64,000 nucleotides of DNA from Chamaelirium japonicum (GCA_947650365.1 OX393553.1:35404353-35468352), one strand, 5' to 3'; positions 21,838 to 33,037 are shown, counted from the first letter of the stretch. Numbers and translations are program-made. The notes: a model not told the origin generated them from the letters alone.

Positions 21838-22294
21838 TGGGTTACATATACTCACTGTTATGCCAGGTTTTACTCTTTAGTTTTTCGATTGTATATCCTC
21901 ACTGTTATGCCCAATTTTACTCTTCCATTTTTTGGGTTATATATACTCACTGTTATGCCCAGTTTTACTCTTCAGTTTTGGTTTATATATACTCACTGTT
22001 ATGTCCAATTTTATATTTTTATTTTTGGGTTATATGTACTCATTGTTATGCCAAGTTTTACTCTTTAGTTTTTGGATTGTATATACTCACTACTATGCCC
22101 AGTTTTACTCTTTAGTTTTTGAATTGTATATACTTACTGCTATGACTAGTTTTACACTTCAGTTTTTAGGGTTGTATATATTCATTGTTATACCCAGTTT
22201 TATTCTTCAGTTTTGGATTGTATATATCACTATTATATCCAATTTTTCTCTCTTATTTTTGGGTCATATATACTCACTGTTATGCCCAGTTTTG
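21838..22294. repeat. 47-bp minisatellite, about ten copies
   Basis: Units share tatatactcactgttatgcc then cagttttactcttcagtttt, with lengths of 45 to 52 bp. The three overlapping plus-strand ORFs at 21832-22321 arise only from this array and encode repetitive Tyr/Leu/Cys-rich peptides, so they are not called as genes. Confidence 0.9.
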
Positions 22295-22767
22295 TACGAT
22301 GATGTATTGCCTATGACTTGATGGTTACATCCATCAAGTTTCGAACTAAATAATATGGCAACTTTGGATGACTTATTGTTCTATAAGTTACCGGTTGCAA
22401 CTCTTAGTTTACTTGTGATAACTAGGACATACCTGAGTATAAAACTTTAGAATAAAAACTAGATATAACAGTGAATACATTATACATAAAATTAAAGAGT
22501 AAAGCTAAGGTATAAGAAGTATAATAAGAACGGGACATAGCAATAGGCAATGATGAAGTGCTCAAAGTATGATAGTTATGTTTATCGTGTCCATATCCGA
22601 GATGGTGAGGCAATCTTTGATGGTCACTATATAGGCAATCGGTTGTAGCCTTGACTTGGGATGATATAGCTTGGGCCTACCTGAGCCTCATATTTTTATT
22701 TAACTGCATAAATTTTTTATCTTGTACTACTTACAACTTGTTATTATTTGAAGTTGTAATTATAGAT
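22295..22767. other. AT-rich DNA between the minisatellite and the GRF ORF
   Basis: The ORFs at minus 22422-22613 and plus 22651-22767 show no recognisable features. Confidence 0.4.
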
Positions 22768-23092
22768 ATGACATCATCGAGCAATAATAACTTGGTTGGA
22801 AGGGTGACACGGTTTCAAAATATAAGGTGCATGTGCGATCAGAAAGCAATTGTCAAAGTCGATCTCCGAGTCCGAAAAAAATCCGGGCAAATTATACTAT
22901 GCATGTGCATCAAATATATGTGAGTGGTTGGGTTGGTGCAACCCACATGTGGACGAGCTATCCAATGAATATATCAAAAAAGCAATATTGGAACGGTCAC
23001 AGCCAGATGATGTTGCACGGCTAATGAAGTTAGAGACCAACGTAGGAGTCATGAATATATTAATATTTGTACTCTTTTTTATTTTTTTTTAA
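22768..23092 (+). pseudogene. GRF-type zinc-finger protein, frameshifted
   Basis: ATG at 22768 starts MTSSSNNNLVGRVTRFQNIR, followed by CMCDQKAIVKVDLRV in one frame. From about 22870 the frame ending at 23092 supplies KNPGKLYYACA, CEWLGWCNPHVDE and a short tail ending in a hydrophobic segment. Together these fit the GRF zinc-finger layout (CxC...NPGrxfxxC...C.ffxWxDe), a small domain that binds single-stranded nucleic acid in some proteins. In plants short GRF ORFs are numerous and of unknown role. A one-base shift separates the halves. It lies just right of the decayed Harbinger element, and its membership of that element is uncertain. Confidence 0.6.
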
Positions 23093-23265
23093 TATAATGG
23101 TTATACTAATTACGATCAAGTAATCATATGTTATTATGAACCTAATCATTTAATGAAATATGAGATCAATTTATAGTTTTAAGTTCAAAGTTGTGTATTT
23201 TTTTTAATCTTAAATAGCATTCACTCTTTTTTTTTTTACTCTTTATTATATCTCTCCTGTCTCTT

Positions 23266-24375
23266 TCATATCTCCTTCTCTATTCTATCTCTCTCTCTAA
23301 AAAGTGATTTCTCTCTAAAAAGCAGAATTCTATAACATTATCTAAAACCTGGACTTTCATAGCTTTCTCTCTCTTAAAATTGGGATTTCATAACTTTCTT
23401 TTTCTAAAAAGTGAGTTTTTATAGCTTTTCTCTAAAAATTTTATTTCCATATCATTATCTCTCTAAAAACTGAGTTTCTATAGATTTCTCTATCTAAAAA
23501 TTGTATTTCTATAGCTTTTGCTCTCAAAAAACTAGATTTTCATAGTATTTTCTTACCAAAAACTGGATTTCTATAGCTTTTTCTATCTAAAAACTAGATT
23601 TTTATAGCATTCTCTCTAAAAACTAGATTTTTATAACTTTCTGTCTCTAAAATTGGGCTTCCATAGCATTCTCTTTTTAAAAACTGGATTTCCATAGCTT
23701 TATCTGTCTAAAAATTAGACTTTCATAACATTCTTTCTCTTCTAAAAACTAAATTTATATAGCATTTTCTCTATAGAAACTCGGTCTCCATAGCTTTCTC
23801 TTTCTAAAACTAGGGCTTCCATATCATTCTCTCTCTAAAAACTGGGATTTCACAGCTTTCTTTTTTTAAAAACTGGGTTTTCATAGCATTATCTCTCTAA
23901 AAATTAGTTTCTATAGATTTCTCTCTCTAAAAGCTAGAATTTTTATAGCTTTTTCTCTCTAAAAATTAGATTTTCATAGCATTATCTCTCTAAAAACTAG
24001 GTTATTATAGCTTTCTCTTTTAAAACTTGATTTTCTTAGCTTTCTCTCTCTAAAAATTAGATTTTCATAGCATTATCTCTCTAAAAACTAGATTTTCATA
24101 GCTTTCTCTCTCTAAAATTAGGCTTTCATAGCATTCTCGATCTCTCTAAAAACTTGATTTTTATATCTTTCCCTCTCTAAAAAATATATTTTCATAACAT
24201 TTTTCTATAAAAAATAGGTCTCGATAGTGTTCTTTTTATAAAAACTGGGACTTCCATTGCATTCTCTCTCTAAAAATTGGGTTTCCATAGTTTTCTCACT
24301 AAAAACTAGATTTCCATTGCTTTCTCTCTAAAAACTTACCTTCCATAGTTTTCTCTCTCTAAAACTTGATTTAAA
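23266..24375. repeat. About 31-bp minisatellite array, CT/AAAA-rich
   Basis: Over 1.1 kb consists of units like tctctctctaaaaactgg followed by atttccatagc, with roughly 35 diverged copies. A two-unit pattern (..cataGCTTT and ..cataGCATT) alternates in places. No coding frame is present. Confidence 0.88.
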
Positions 24376-24574
24376 TTACTATATATATTATATTAATATT
24401 TAATAATTGGTTTAGTCACATCTTCATACAACCAGCTACACCAAACCAAACAATGGAGTTGTAACTATATCATTCAAACTACATTGAACCAAACAACAGA
24501 GTTACAACTAACCATTCCAGCTATATCAGACCAAACAACAGAGTTACAACTATACCATTTGAACTACCTGCAAC
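24376..24574. repeat. Three copies of a 45-bp unit with accaaacaacagagtt
   Basis: 24425-24570 repeats ccaaacaacagagttacaac followed by taccatt and an aacta-type spacer. Sequence of this kind is common at ends of Harbinger-type elements. It could mark the right end of the element whose coding remnants lie at 19079-21674, but no left partner was found. Confidence 0.45.
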
Positions 24575-25130
24575 CACTACAACATAACTGGGCTCTTCCG
24601 GCGGGATAATCGACGGTCAGCTAAGTCTTGCCGAAAAAAATGGCCAAAAATGACGGCCCGCTTTGCCCACCGAAAAAAATGGCTAAAAGCGGCGGTCAGT
24701 TATTACCAAAAGCGGCGACCGACTCTTCCCGCCGGAAACGATGGCCAAAAGCGACGGCCCGATCTCCACGTCCGAAAAAGGTGTGGGCTACTTGCCAGAG
24801 CCATTCCCTAAACCTCGCCAATGATACCCTCGAGGTTTCCGACAAGGAACGGGAGCCGTTCTCAAATCTTGAGTCAAGGTGTTGCAGTTCAGAGGCTGGA
24901 GAGGCCGACGAGGTGTTGTTCTTGGTGTCCCTGGTTGCACGGTCCTCCTCTCTTCCTCCAACAACGAAGTCTTCTTCTTGAGGCCAGCGTGGTGGCGATC
25001 TTGAAGTTCCTGCTAGATCGACGTTAGGGAGCCCAAGCTACTGGCCGAGAAGTATGGCCGCAGAGCTCAGCCCGTCGGAAAGTACGTACGGCCGCAACAT
25101 GGTGTACGTTATGTATCAATTTAAATTATT
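24575..25130 (+). mobile_element. 5' end of a CACTA (EnSpm) element
   Basis: The end cactacaacataactgggct matches the CACTA terminal motif. It is followed by subterminal repeats with cgacggtc, tgacggcccg, gcggcggtc and gcgacggcccg at 24608-24770, a layout typical of CACTA ends. A GC-rich part follows (24780-25075) whose translation fits no family I recognise. No closing ..tagtg end was found, so the element is truncated or diverged on the right. Confidence 0.6.
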
Positions 25131-25422
25131 ATTGTTTCACTATAAATACTGATTTGATATGTTGTGTAGTTGGTCGCGTGTGCTCTTCTCATCCGGCAAA
25201 ACCTGGATTTGATTCTGCACCGACTTACAGAATTGATAAGAGAGGGAGTGATTCTGCACCGACTTCACGAGATTTTGCAACATTGTTCTAAAGATAAGGG
25301 CATGTTTGGATTTGATTATGCACCGACTTACAGAATTGGGCTTCAGCAGAAGAAAGAAGCATAAGGCTTCTCTCTGGTGCTTCTGCTGGAATCTGATTTT
25401 TCTATACAAAACGGATTCTAGC
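25131..25422. other. Unassigned repeat fragments
   Basis: The phrase ggatttgattctgcaccgactt and variants occur three times between 25208 and 25335, partly as gcatgtttggatttgatta. This is probably MITE debris. Confidence 0.35.
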
Positions 25423-25700
25423 TTTTTTTTTTTTTTACTAGACCGGCTAGGCGGTCAGAGGACTGGGTGCTAAAACAATGGCTCAATGAGGTTTGAAGAT
25501 CGAAACGAGGGGGGGCATTCAGTAGCTATTATTTATTATTTCCAAAATCTTGTGAACATGGCATCAACGATCTGGATTCGCATGCGCAAACAAGGCACAC
25601 CGGCCTTGAGGGAAAGTTCTCTCCACTGTGTCAATACTGAGAGTCGAACATGGAACCTCTCCAACACGGGAGAGAGAAAGTAACACCAGGCCAAGAGCTC
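25423..25700 (-). mobile_element. SINE-like element, copy A
   Basis: On the minus strand a tRNA-like head contains tggcctggtg (A-box-like) and gttcgactc (B box) about 45 bases apart. The element ends in a poly-A tail, seen as a T-run at 25421-25436 on the plus strand. About 260 bp match, with substitutions, copy B at 34413-34713, and part matches copy C at 36063-36188. Three dispersed copies, a pol III-type promoter and a poly-A tail support a SINE. Confidence 0.55.
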
Positions 25701-25985
25701 GTTGGTGATTTTTGCCTTTGCTATCAGCTTATGGCACTGCGTCCATACAAGCTTTTGTTGGAATCTGAATCTAGCAAATTCAGGAATCAGAAGTTGGGGC
25801 CGAAAATCATATCCGATCGAGTACTAAATCATTAAGATGACTCAGTTTCCCCAAACCGTATAGTGATGCTAGATAGCTTTTAGGCTTGAATCTATTAAGA
25901 GTGAAGTCACTTCTCCTGCATCAAATATAGTGAAGCTTTGTGTAACACAAGGGAAGACGAAAGGAAGGAAAGAAGGAAACATGTA
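25701..25985. other. Flank of the LINE insertion
   Basis: No gene is visible. 25932-25955 holds a 24-base word repeated exactly at 28709-28732, on the other side of the LINE. Confidence 0.5.
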
Positions 25986-26001
25986 ATCAGAAGCCTCCTT
26001 T

Positions 26002-28669
26002 TTTTTTTTTTTTTGAGAACCCCTCCTACAGGAGGGAGGGTTTGGCGGACCCTAACCAGAAGTCATTAATCAATCAAGATAACAGGTTGTTACAAAAAGA
26101 GGTAGCCTCCGGCCCAAGCTTATCTCTCCAGGGCACAATCCAAGCACGGAAAAAGGAGACGACTGAAAGTCGCAACCTATCCTGCCCTGCCGACTTACCA
26201 TTGAAAATCCTGTTATTCCGCTCAAGCCAAATAACCCAAAGTATTGCCATGACCAAGACGTCCCATGGCTTCCGGATTGCCATCAGGATTCTCCTTCTCC
26301 TCCAAGAAGTCCAGAGGCTCCTAAGGTTCCTGGGATGCGAAGCTACACCAGCCTTGCCCTCGAAGTGTTCCCAAAGGTCCCTCGCAAACGGGCACCCAAG
26401 CAGAAGATGAAATGACGACTCCTCCTCCGAGGCGCAGAAGGTGCAAGAAGCATCTGTCGCCTGGGGATGATGCGGCCTAATCAAGTTGGCCTTCGTCAGA
26501 ATCTTGTTCCTCGAGGCCAGCAGGGAGAAAATCTGGACTTTCGAGGGAGCTTTCGACTTCCAAATTGCCTTAGACGGTCCATACCGTTGCCCCCGAGGAA
26601 GAAGATGAGCATAGAAGGAGCGAACCGAAAAAACTCCTGACGAAGTGCCGCCCCAACAAACCACGTCCCTGACCGGCCGGAACGAAGCCGCCTGAAGAAT
26701 CACGTGAAGGTCGTGCAACTCCCTCTGACCGTCCTGGTCCAAAGGGGAATCGAATCTCAAACGCCACCCAACCGCACCGCGTCTCCTACTAGCCTGGGAT
26801 CGGACAGAAGCTCCCCTGTTCCGGGCAACCGCAAAAAGTGATGGGAAGAGCTGCTCTAGTGGTCTGTCCCCGAGCCAGGTATCCCTCCAGAATCTGATAT
26901 CCCGACCGTCACCTAGCACCAGGGTGGTAGCTCCCCTATAAAGATCCTTGACCCTGAGAATGCCCTTCCAGAAATGGGATATCCGGCCAGACATTCTACC
27001 CCGTGTCTGCAGAGGAGAGAATCACTTAAAATATTTAGCCAAAATGACGTCCCTCAAGGATCCCCCTGCTTCCTGCTGTAATCTCCACCACCATTTCCCT
27101 AGCATGGCAATATTGAACCTGCGGAGATCAAGAACTCCCAAACCACCCATCTTCTTCGGCAGGCAAACTTGATCCCACCTCATAAGGTTGTAACCTCCTA
27201 CAGCATCCACCCCATGCCAAAGGAAAGATCTCCGAATCTTGTCAATCCGGTCAATTACCCACGACGGCAGGTAATAGAAGGAAATATAGTAACAAGGAAT
27301 TGAAGAAAGAACCGAGTTCACAAGCACCAGCCTGCCACCCGAAGACAAAAATCAACCTTTCCAGCCTTCAAGCCTCCTCTCAATCTTGAGAATAAGCTGC
27401 TCCCAGTCCTCCCTCCTCAGTGCTCTGTCACTGATAGGCAATCCCAAATACTTCATGGGCAGGGAAGCTACCTTACAGTTGAGAAGACTGGCCTGCCCAC
27501 CACCTGCATCCCCTGAGCCAATGTAGTACAGGCTACTTTTCTGGAAGTTGATCCTAAGGCCGGAAGTCAACTCCAACCCGTAGAGGAGGACTTTGAGGGA
27601 AACCATCTGGAAGGGGCACGCCTCTGAGAATAAGAGGGAGTCATCTGCATAGTGCAGGTTAGACGTGGTCCAGCCATGACCGCCCACACCTCTAACCAGG
27701 CCCTCTGCGTTCGCCTTCCGGACTGCGGCATCAAAGGCGTCCACAACCAGTATGAACAAATATGGTGACAGTGGGCACCCCTGCTTCAACCCCTTGTACA
27801 CCTTGAAGTCCCTGCCTTGCTCCCCATTGATCAGGCAAGAAAGTTTCGAGGAAACCAGAATTTCTCTAATCCAACCCAGCCATCCTCTCGAGAAGCCTTT
27901 AGCCCTCATAAGGTCAAGCAGGAAATCCCAACGCACTTGATCAAAAGCCCTCTCGAAATCGATCTTCAGCAGTACTCCTTCCTCCCCAGTCTCACGGAGA
28001 TGAAAAATCGTCTCATGTGCCGCCGCCACACTATCCAGTATTAGACGCCCCTTGATGAACGCTGTCTGCGAAGGAGAAACAAGCAGGGCTATGTTGTCCG
28101 CAAGCCTATTGGCGAGGACCTTGGAGATAATCTTGTACAGACAGTTCGAGAGGGAAATCGGCCTATAGTCCCGCAAGGTTTCTGCAGACGATTTCTTTGG
28201 AAGGAGGATAATCCACGAGTGATTCAAGCAATGAAGATGCACCTTTCCGGAGAAGAAATCCCGCAGCAGCTGGCACAGGTCGCTGGCCAACATGTCCCAG
28301 TACTCCTGGTAGAAGGACATGGGGAATCCGTCCGGGCCTGGGGCTCCATCTGCCTTGGATTGGAAGACGGCTCTCCGGAAATCCTCGTCCGAAAAATCAT
28401 CGTCGATGCCGGAGTTCCCTGGTAGCCTCGGAAAGTCCATCCCCTCCCAATCGTAGGAAATGCCCGTAGGAGCGTCCGACGCCAAGAACGAAGACTTGAA
28501 GAAGGAGGTGGAAGCCTCTAAGATGTCCGCCGTGGTCGATAACTCCCTCTCCTCATGCTTCAAAGAGGTGAGAAAATTTTTCCTCCTCCGGGCATTAGCG
28601 ACTTTATGGAAATAGGATGTATTCGCATCCCCCGATTTCACCCACTGCTCCTTTGAGCGCTGCCGCCAC
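26002..28669 (-). mobile_element. 5'-truncated L1-type LINE
   Basis: A 16-bp direct repeat (atcagaagcctccttt) lies at 25986-26001 and 28670-28685. The left copy runs into a poly-A tail (T-run to 26014 on the plus strand), so the element reads on the minus strand. Its 5' end starts inside the reverse transcriptase ORF at a residue run equal to WRQRSKEQWVK of the second LINE. The 3' UTR end (ggtccgccaaaccctccctc on the minus strand) is shared with the LINE at 54944-60676, so both belong to one family. Confidence 0.9.
26074..28669 (-). pseudogene. LINE ORF2 (reverse transcriptase, zinc-binding C-terminus), two nonsense codons
   Basis: A single frame from 28669 to 26074 is interrupted only by TGA at 27349-27351 (within GWKG*FLSSGG) and a second TGA near 27019-27021 (after AKYFK). 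The second LINE has Arg at both places, so both look like CGA-to-TGA changes. Visible parts: linker WRQRSKEQWVK, RT motifs APGPDGFPMSFYQEYW, YRPISLSNCLYKI, FIKGRLILDSV, KIDFERAFDQVRW, GLKQGCPLSPYLF and catalytic YADDSLLF, then SFLWHGVD, and a zinc-binding region CTFCASEEESSFHLLLGCPF. The endonuclease and ORF1 are absent through 5' truncation, so it could not move by itself. Confidence 0.9.
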
Positions 28670-28732
28670 ATCAGAAGCCTCCTTTGACGGTTTGAACAAG
28701 CATATGGGGAAGCTTTGTGTAACACAAGGGAA

Positions 28733-29284
28733 CTAATCGAGAAACTTGATACCCGTGCTCTTTGTTACCAAAAATTCTGATTTATTGAATAAATCTTGAT
28801 TTAAACATGACTTATTTAGTGTAAATGTTCACTATGTGACTTTTTTTTATTTTTTTTAAAAGTCACAATTTTATAAAAAAATCATGATATTTGTTTTTTA
28901 ATCGTGATTTATACATTTTAATCCCTTCATGTATTGCTTAAAAAACCGACCTAGTGTGAAATTTATATATAAATATGTTCTAAAATTCTACCTTTTGTTT
29001 CATGACTCTTTCCCAACATTTTTAACTTTTTTTTTATTTTTTTGACTTATCTCCTGGCCAATTTTTTTCCAACTTCCGACTTGGTAACTATGCACGTGCT
29101 TCCTAAAGATGCAGATTATGCAGAACCAGTGTTTGCTTGGCCCAGTCACCCATCCCTCTATTCCAATTAGCTGGGCTCAAAGTATCATTAGACTAGTATG
29201 CGAGCCTGAATTTCCATCCCCATATGGTCAATCTTGGCCAGGAATCTAAAAGCTCAGCTATACTTCACCCATTTGCTATGTAAA
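28733..29284. other. AT-rich intergenic DNA
   Basis: No gene is visible. 29100-29280 is unique-looking sequence without a frame. Confidence 0.5.
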
Positions 29285-29998
29285 TTATATTAATCACAAG
29301 TGCATGCCCGTGCCTGTCGGCACTGCATCGGGCCGACTTCGGTGGCAACACACCTGAACGTCTTCAGCAACAAAACACTTTCGACGACAACACCGGCATT
29401 CATAGGGACACCCATTTTCTCGTCTGTGCCGATTGGCACGAAGCGGACGCCTTCGACGCGACCAACTCCCCCTCCTCCTATAATCGATCAATCACAGCTG
29501 CCTCTATTTGAACGGATTCCTCGAGATTGACCGGATGGTTTGGGGAGGCAGAAATTTCAGCAGGCGGGTTTATAGCCGTTGATACGAACAACGAGCACGA
29601 GATGAACGATCAGGTTTAGTGCAGTTTCAATTGGCCGGGATTTTAACGGTTTAGTGCAGTTTAAATGGGTTGGGATTTGAAACCAAGGAGAGATCGTGCG
29701 TTGGTTTTTGAACAAATAGTTAGATCTATTAGGTTTAGTTTTGTCCAGTCAGCTTGTCCTAGTCAGCTTTTTTGTTCCCTTTTGTCTAGTTAGTACAAAA
29801 CCGACATCCCTTGTTATATAGATTGCACCATGTAAGTAACCTGGGTAAATATGCCTTGGATCCTTGTGTGTCCGCATGCATGGCCCACTTGACCGATGTG
29901 TACCCACAGGGACTGCATATATTTTATATTTTTATCTTATTATATTTGACTCCTCTGTTATATGGTTTCTCTTTGTTTTTCCGCAGTTCTTCTAGACA
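29285..29998. other. Short GC-rich island and low-copy DNA
   Basis: 29290-29530 is GC-rich with a 76-codon plus frame (29300-29530) ending TPPPPIIDQSQLPLF. No family is recognised and no support for a gene was found. 29612-29675 holds two copies of ggtttagtgcagtttaaat-like sequence. Confidence 0.35.
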
Positions 29999-30140
29999 TG
30001 TTGAGATGATCATACCTTACATGGGTTAGTCTCACATCGGTAATAGAAGCGGATGATGAGCTGCTTATATATCTGCCTTGGACCTTTCCATATAAGCCGG
30101 TTTTGTGAGGAGATGGGCATCCAAGATTGAGTTCTTCACA
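29999..30140 (+). mobile_element. Solo LTR of a TRIM element
   Basis: 142 bp starting tgttgagatgatcat and ending cttcaca. It matches, in opposite orientation, the LTRs of the complete TRIM at 40760-41139 (shared ttagtcycacatcggtaat and gtgaggagatgggcatcc). Flanks agaca and agacg are a 4/5 target duplication. Confidence 0.75.
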
Positions 30141-30729
30141 AGACGATTCCTATACAGTGGTTTGTTAAAGGTTACAAACTTAAATCGCTTCATTCATGGG
30201 CTTTTCTAGAAACACCACATTTCATGGAAACTACATGCTTATAGGCAGGGACCTCTGAATTTTGAACAAAATTTAAGACCCCGCCCCCCAATGATTTTTC
30301 TAACATTCGCCCCCCCAAGATTCGATTATGGATCCGTCCCTGCAGTTATAGGAGGCTAGCCAACTAGCAAAAGGTGAATTTTTCAGAGGATGCTTGTGTA
30401 ATTTGGCTCATAGTGTTGGCCTAGTCATATTAGTCTAATTAGGGGCGTCGTCTTCGGTGTAATTGTTGTTCTTTGTTTTTGCCCGATAGCACAATAAAAT
30501 TTGGTGTGGCTCCGTGGTTCTTTCCTGAAAGGGTTTTAACGTAAATCTTGTTTCTCTCTGTGATTGTTTTTCGGTTGATTTTCTTGTGTGATTTTCATCT
30601 TCAATTTATATCCTCGCTCACGGTCGGGGTTGGAGTTTCCTAACAATCTAGAACCTAGAACCAGCAATAACTACTGTAGGAAAATTTTGACAATTCAAGT
30701 TATTCATTCATCCAAAAAAGATTAACGTT

Positions 30730-30731
<2 letters not shown>
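30141..30731. other. Unassigned; possible LTR debris near 30420-30650
   Basis: A segment with gggttttaacgtaaatcttg and ending ttcctaacaatctag resembles the U5 part of plant copia LTRs. No pair or PBS was found. Confidence 0.3.
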
Positions 30732-30817
<86 letters not shown>

Positions 30818-30824
30818 GAGAGAG
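30732..30824. repeat. (GA)n microsatellite
   Basis: About 93 bp of GA repeats with one C interruption near 30810. Confidence 0.97.
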
Positions 30825-31312
30825 TTTTAGAGCTGTTGTACAAACTTCAGTGAGAACTCATAACAAGGTCTTACATGTCACCTGTAGAATTCATACACAT
30901 TTTTCTCCAAAAGATCGAAAGATGAACCGGAAGCAGCTGTGGCCATTGCTTCAAGATCCTACCGAGAGTAGGGACAAGAAGATAGCAGAGACCACAACAA
31001 AGGAAGAGGTACTGCCAATGCAAACCTGGTGCTTCACCCCTTGTGATTTCGTGCCTGTGTTCGCTGATCCGACGGCAGGGGATGTAGCTGCATCTAGAAT
31101 TGTGAAAATAACTCAGTGAGAACTCTGAAGCTAGTGTGACCAATCATGTGGATGCATCAAGTTTTACAGGCTTCACCTTTGGTAGTATTGGCGGTGAAGA
31201 TGGCATTGTCCGGCGAGCTTGGAGATAATTTTAGAAGCTCTGTCATCAATTAAGTTACCAACAATAAGAAGTTAAGGTAAACAAAACAATTTAAAAAATT
31301 AAAAATTAACGG
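30825..31312. other. Unassigned DNA with an open frame
   Basis: Frames at plus 30850-31119 and minus 30871-31143 are open for about 90 codons each. Neither translation is familiar and nothing supports one over the other, so no gene is called. Confidence 0.3.
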
Positions 31313-32790
31313 TTAGTAGATTGTTGCAGCAATAGATTGATAGCCAATCAGAGATTTTTATCGATCTCTTTGTGGGACCTTAATTTAGTTTGACTTGGGA
31401 CGATGATGATGATGATATAGAAGTAATGATCAATGGGCTTAAATTGTGTGTTTCTGTTATTGCTCATCATGATGATTAAACAACCCCTTTACATATGGTT
31501 GACACCTTATATATTTCTGTTAATAACTCTGCCATCCAATAACCCTCTAATTAGTGATGATCATGATACACCATTCGCCACCTGACCCTTGCTAATTCTC
31601 ACTTGTCATTATTCCAAGTTAAAAGCGTGCTATTGAATATTTTCTCTGTAGAATATTTTTGGTCACTCATTTTCTCTTTAGATTATTTTCTCTGTAGAAT
31701 ATTTTTGGTCACTCATTTTCTCTTTAGATTATTTTCTCTATAGCTTGTTCTAGAGATAAAATGTAGGAAATATTGTAGGGTGAGAATATTCTAGATAGAG
31801 AATATTCTAGAAAGAAAACATGTTATAGAAAGAATAGTATTGGGAGAAAATGTTCTAGACAGAGAGTATTCGAGAGAGAAAACATTCTATAGAGAATATT
31901 ATAAAGAGAAAATATTTTAAAAGGAATTTGGTAGAGTTAATATTCTAGATAAGGAAATTTTCTAGAGGGATAAAATATCCTTGAGAGAATATTGTAGAGA
32001 GAATACTCTCTCAAGAGATATTGTAGAGATTGAAAGTGAAAATATCATGGAAAGAATCTGCTAGAGAGAGAATGTTCTGGACAAAGTTTTCTAGAGAGAG
32101 AATGTTGAAGTTAAAATATTATTGAGAAAAAAATTATTCTAGAGAGAATTTTTTAGAGAACTTTTATGCAAATGTTTCTGTTCTTTAAAAAAATGGCACA
32201 GTTTATGTTCCACATTCCAAACGTCATTCTCAACCATGATTATTCCGGCACGTTGTTCCTGAAGAATACATTCATGGCAAGAAACTAAAAAACAAAACAT
32301 TCTGCATGCCAAACACACCGCCTAAAGTGAAGAGAATCTTGTTGGCTCGGCCTCTGATAAGCCCGATCTGCTTCCCTTAGGTGGAAATGGAAATTAATTT
32401 CCTATCTATCGGTGGATTCATTTCACATGAGTTAAAAAGAGGGGAACTAAATATATTTTAACATGTTGATTCATTTCTAATGTTATTTCTGCCCAAAAGA
32501 ACACACCCTTATGGAAAATACGGAAACAAATAAGGGGGAAAGAAGAGACGAAGATTTATGTGTGGAATGCAACCTAAACTTATGCAAAGTAAAACCGAAT
32601 GTTTTTTTACAGTTTCACCATTAACATAAGTTAAATTTGTTACTTGTGTCGTGCTATGTAATTAATATGTAAGTCCATAGAAAGAAACAAATCTTAACAT
32701 GTGCCAAATTAAATTATAGCTTTCTAGTCTAACCCCCTATATTTGAGGATGAGTGGGCCTAGCAAGGCCTTAACGGCCACTCACTACTCA
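31313..32790. repeat. Duplicated 1.5-kb module, copy A
   Basis: From ggttagtagattg to cactcactactcaac this matches 33038-34737 in the same orientation, except for later insertions in copy B. Both copies include ccaatcagagatt, gacttgggacgatgat, the AGAGAATATTCTAGA array, atggcacagtttatgttcca and gtgggcctagcaaggcc. Clear divergence shows an old tandem duplication. No coding frame is conserved between the copies. Confidence 0.88.
31637..32165. repeat. Inverted-type array of ttctctagaatattt / agagaatattctaga
   Basis: The first 110 bp read as TTTTCTCTNTAGAATATTTT and the remaining 400 bp mostly as its complement, AGAGAATATTCTAGA, so the transcript could fold into a hairpin. The second copy is at 33357-33820. 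Confidence 0.8.
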
Positions 32791-33037
32791 ACCTATGAAT
32801 CAGAGTTCGGATCTCCTCCAGTCAGTCGGCCCCGATCAGTGGGCTCGTTGCGCATCACAGTCGCATGCAGTCGACTGGAGTACGATTCACTCTCGGATCG
32901 CCGCCATCGTACAGTTATGATGCGTGTGGACCCACCAAGAATAATTAGGGACGTACCTCGACCAACTTGGAGTGACAATAAGTTACAAGTTTCCACGAAG
33001 GAGGCAAATCTTGAAGATTAATCCCAATGAAGTAATG
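32791..33037. other. Spacer between duplicated modules, with internal inverted repeat
   Basis: cagtcg..cgcatcacag sequences near 32820-32865 are roughly complementary to catcgtac..gtgatgcgt and ctggaggagatct sequences seen at 32905-32930 and again at 35294-35335. The latter probably continues copy B of the duplication. Confidence 0.45.

Noticed and set aside
21832..22321. Overlapping plus ORFs of 78 to 129 codons
   Set aside because: Created by the 47-bp minisatellite, open in all three plus frames.
25460..25510. A/B-box pair tggctcaatgagg and gatcgaaac as a tRNA gene
   Set aside because: The boxes are too close together and no cloverleaf forms; on the other strand the better-spaced boxes belong to a SINE head.
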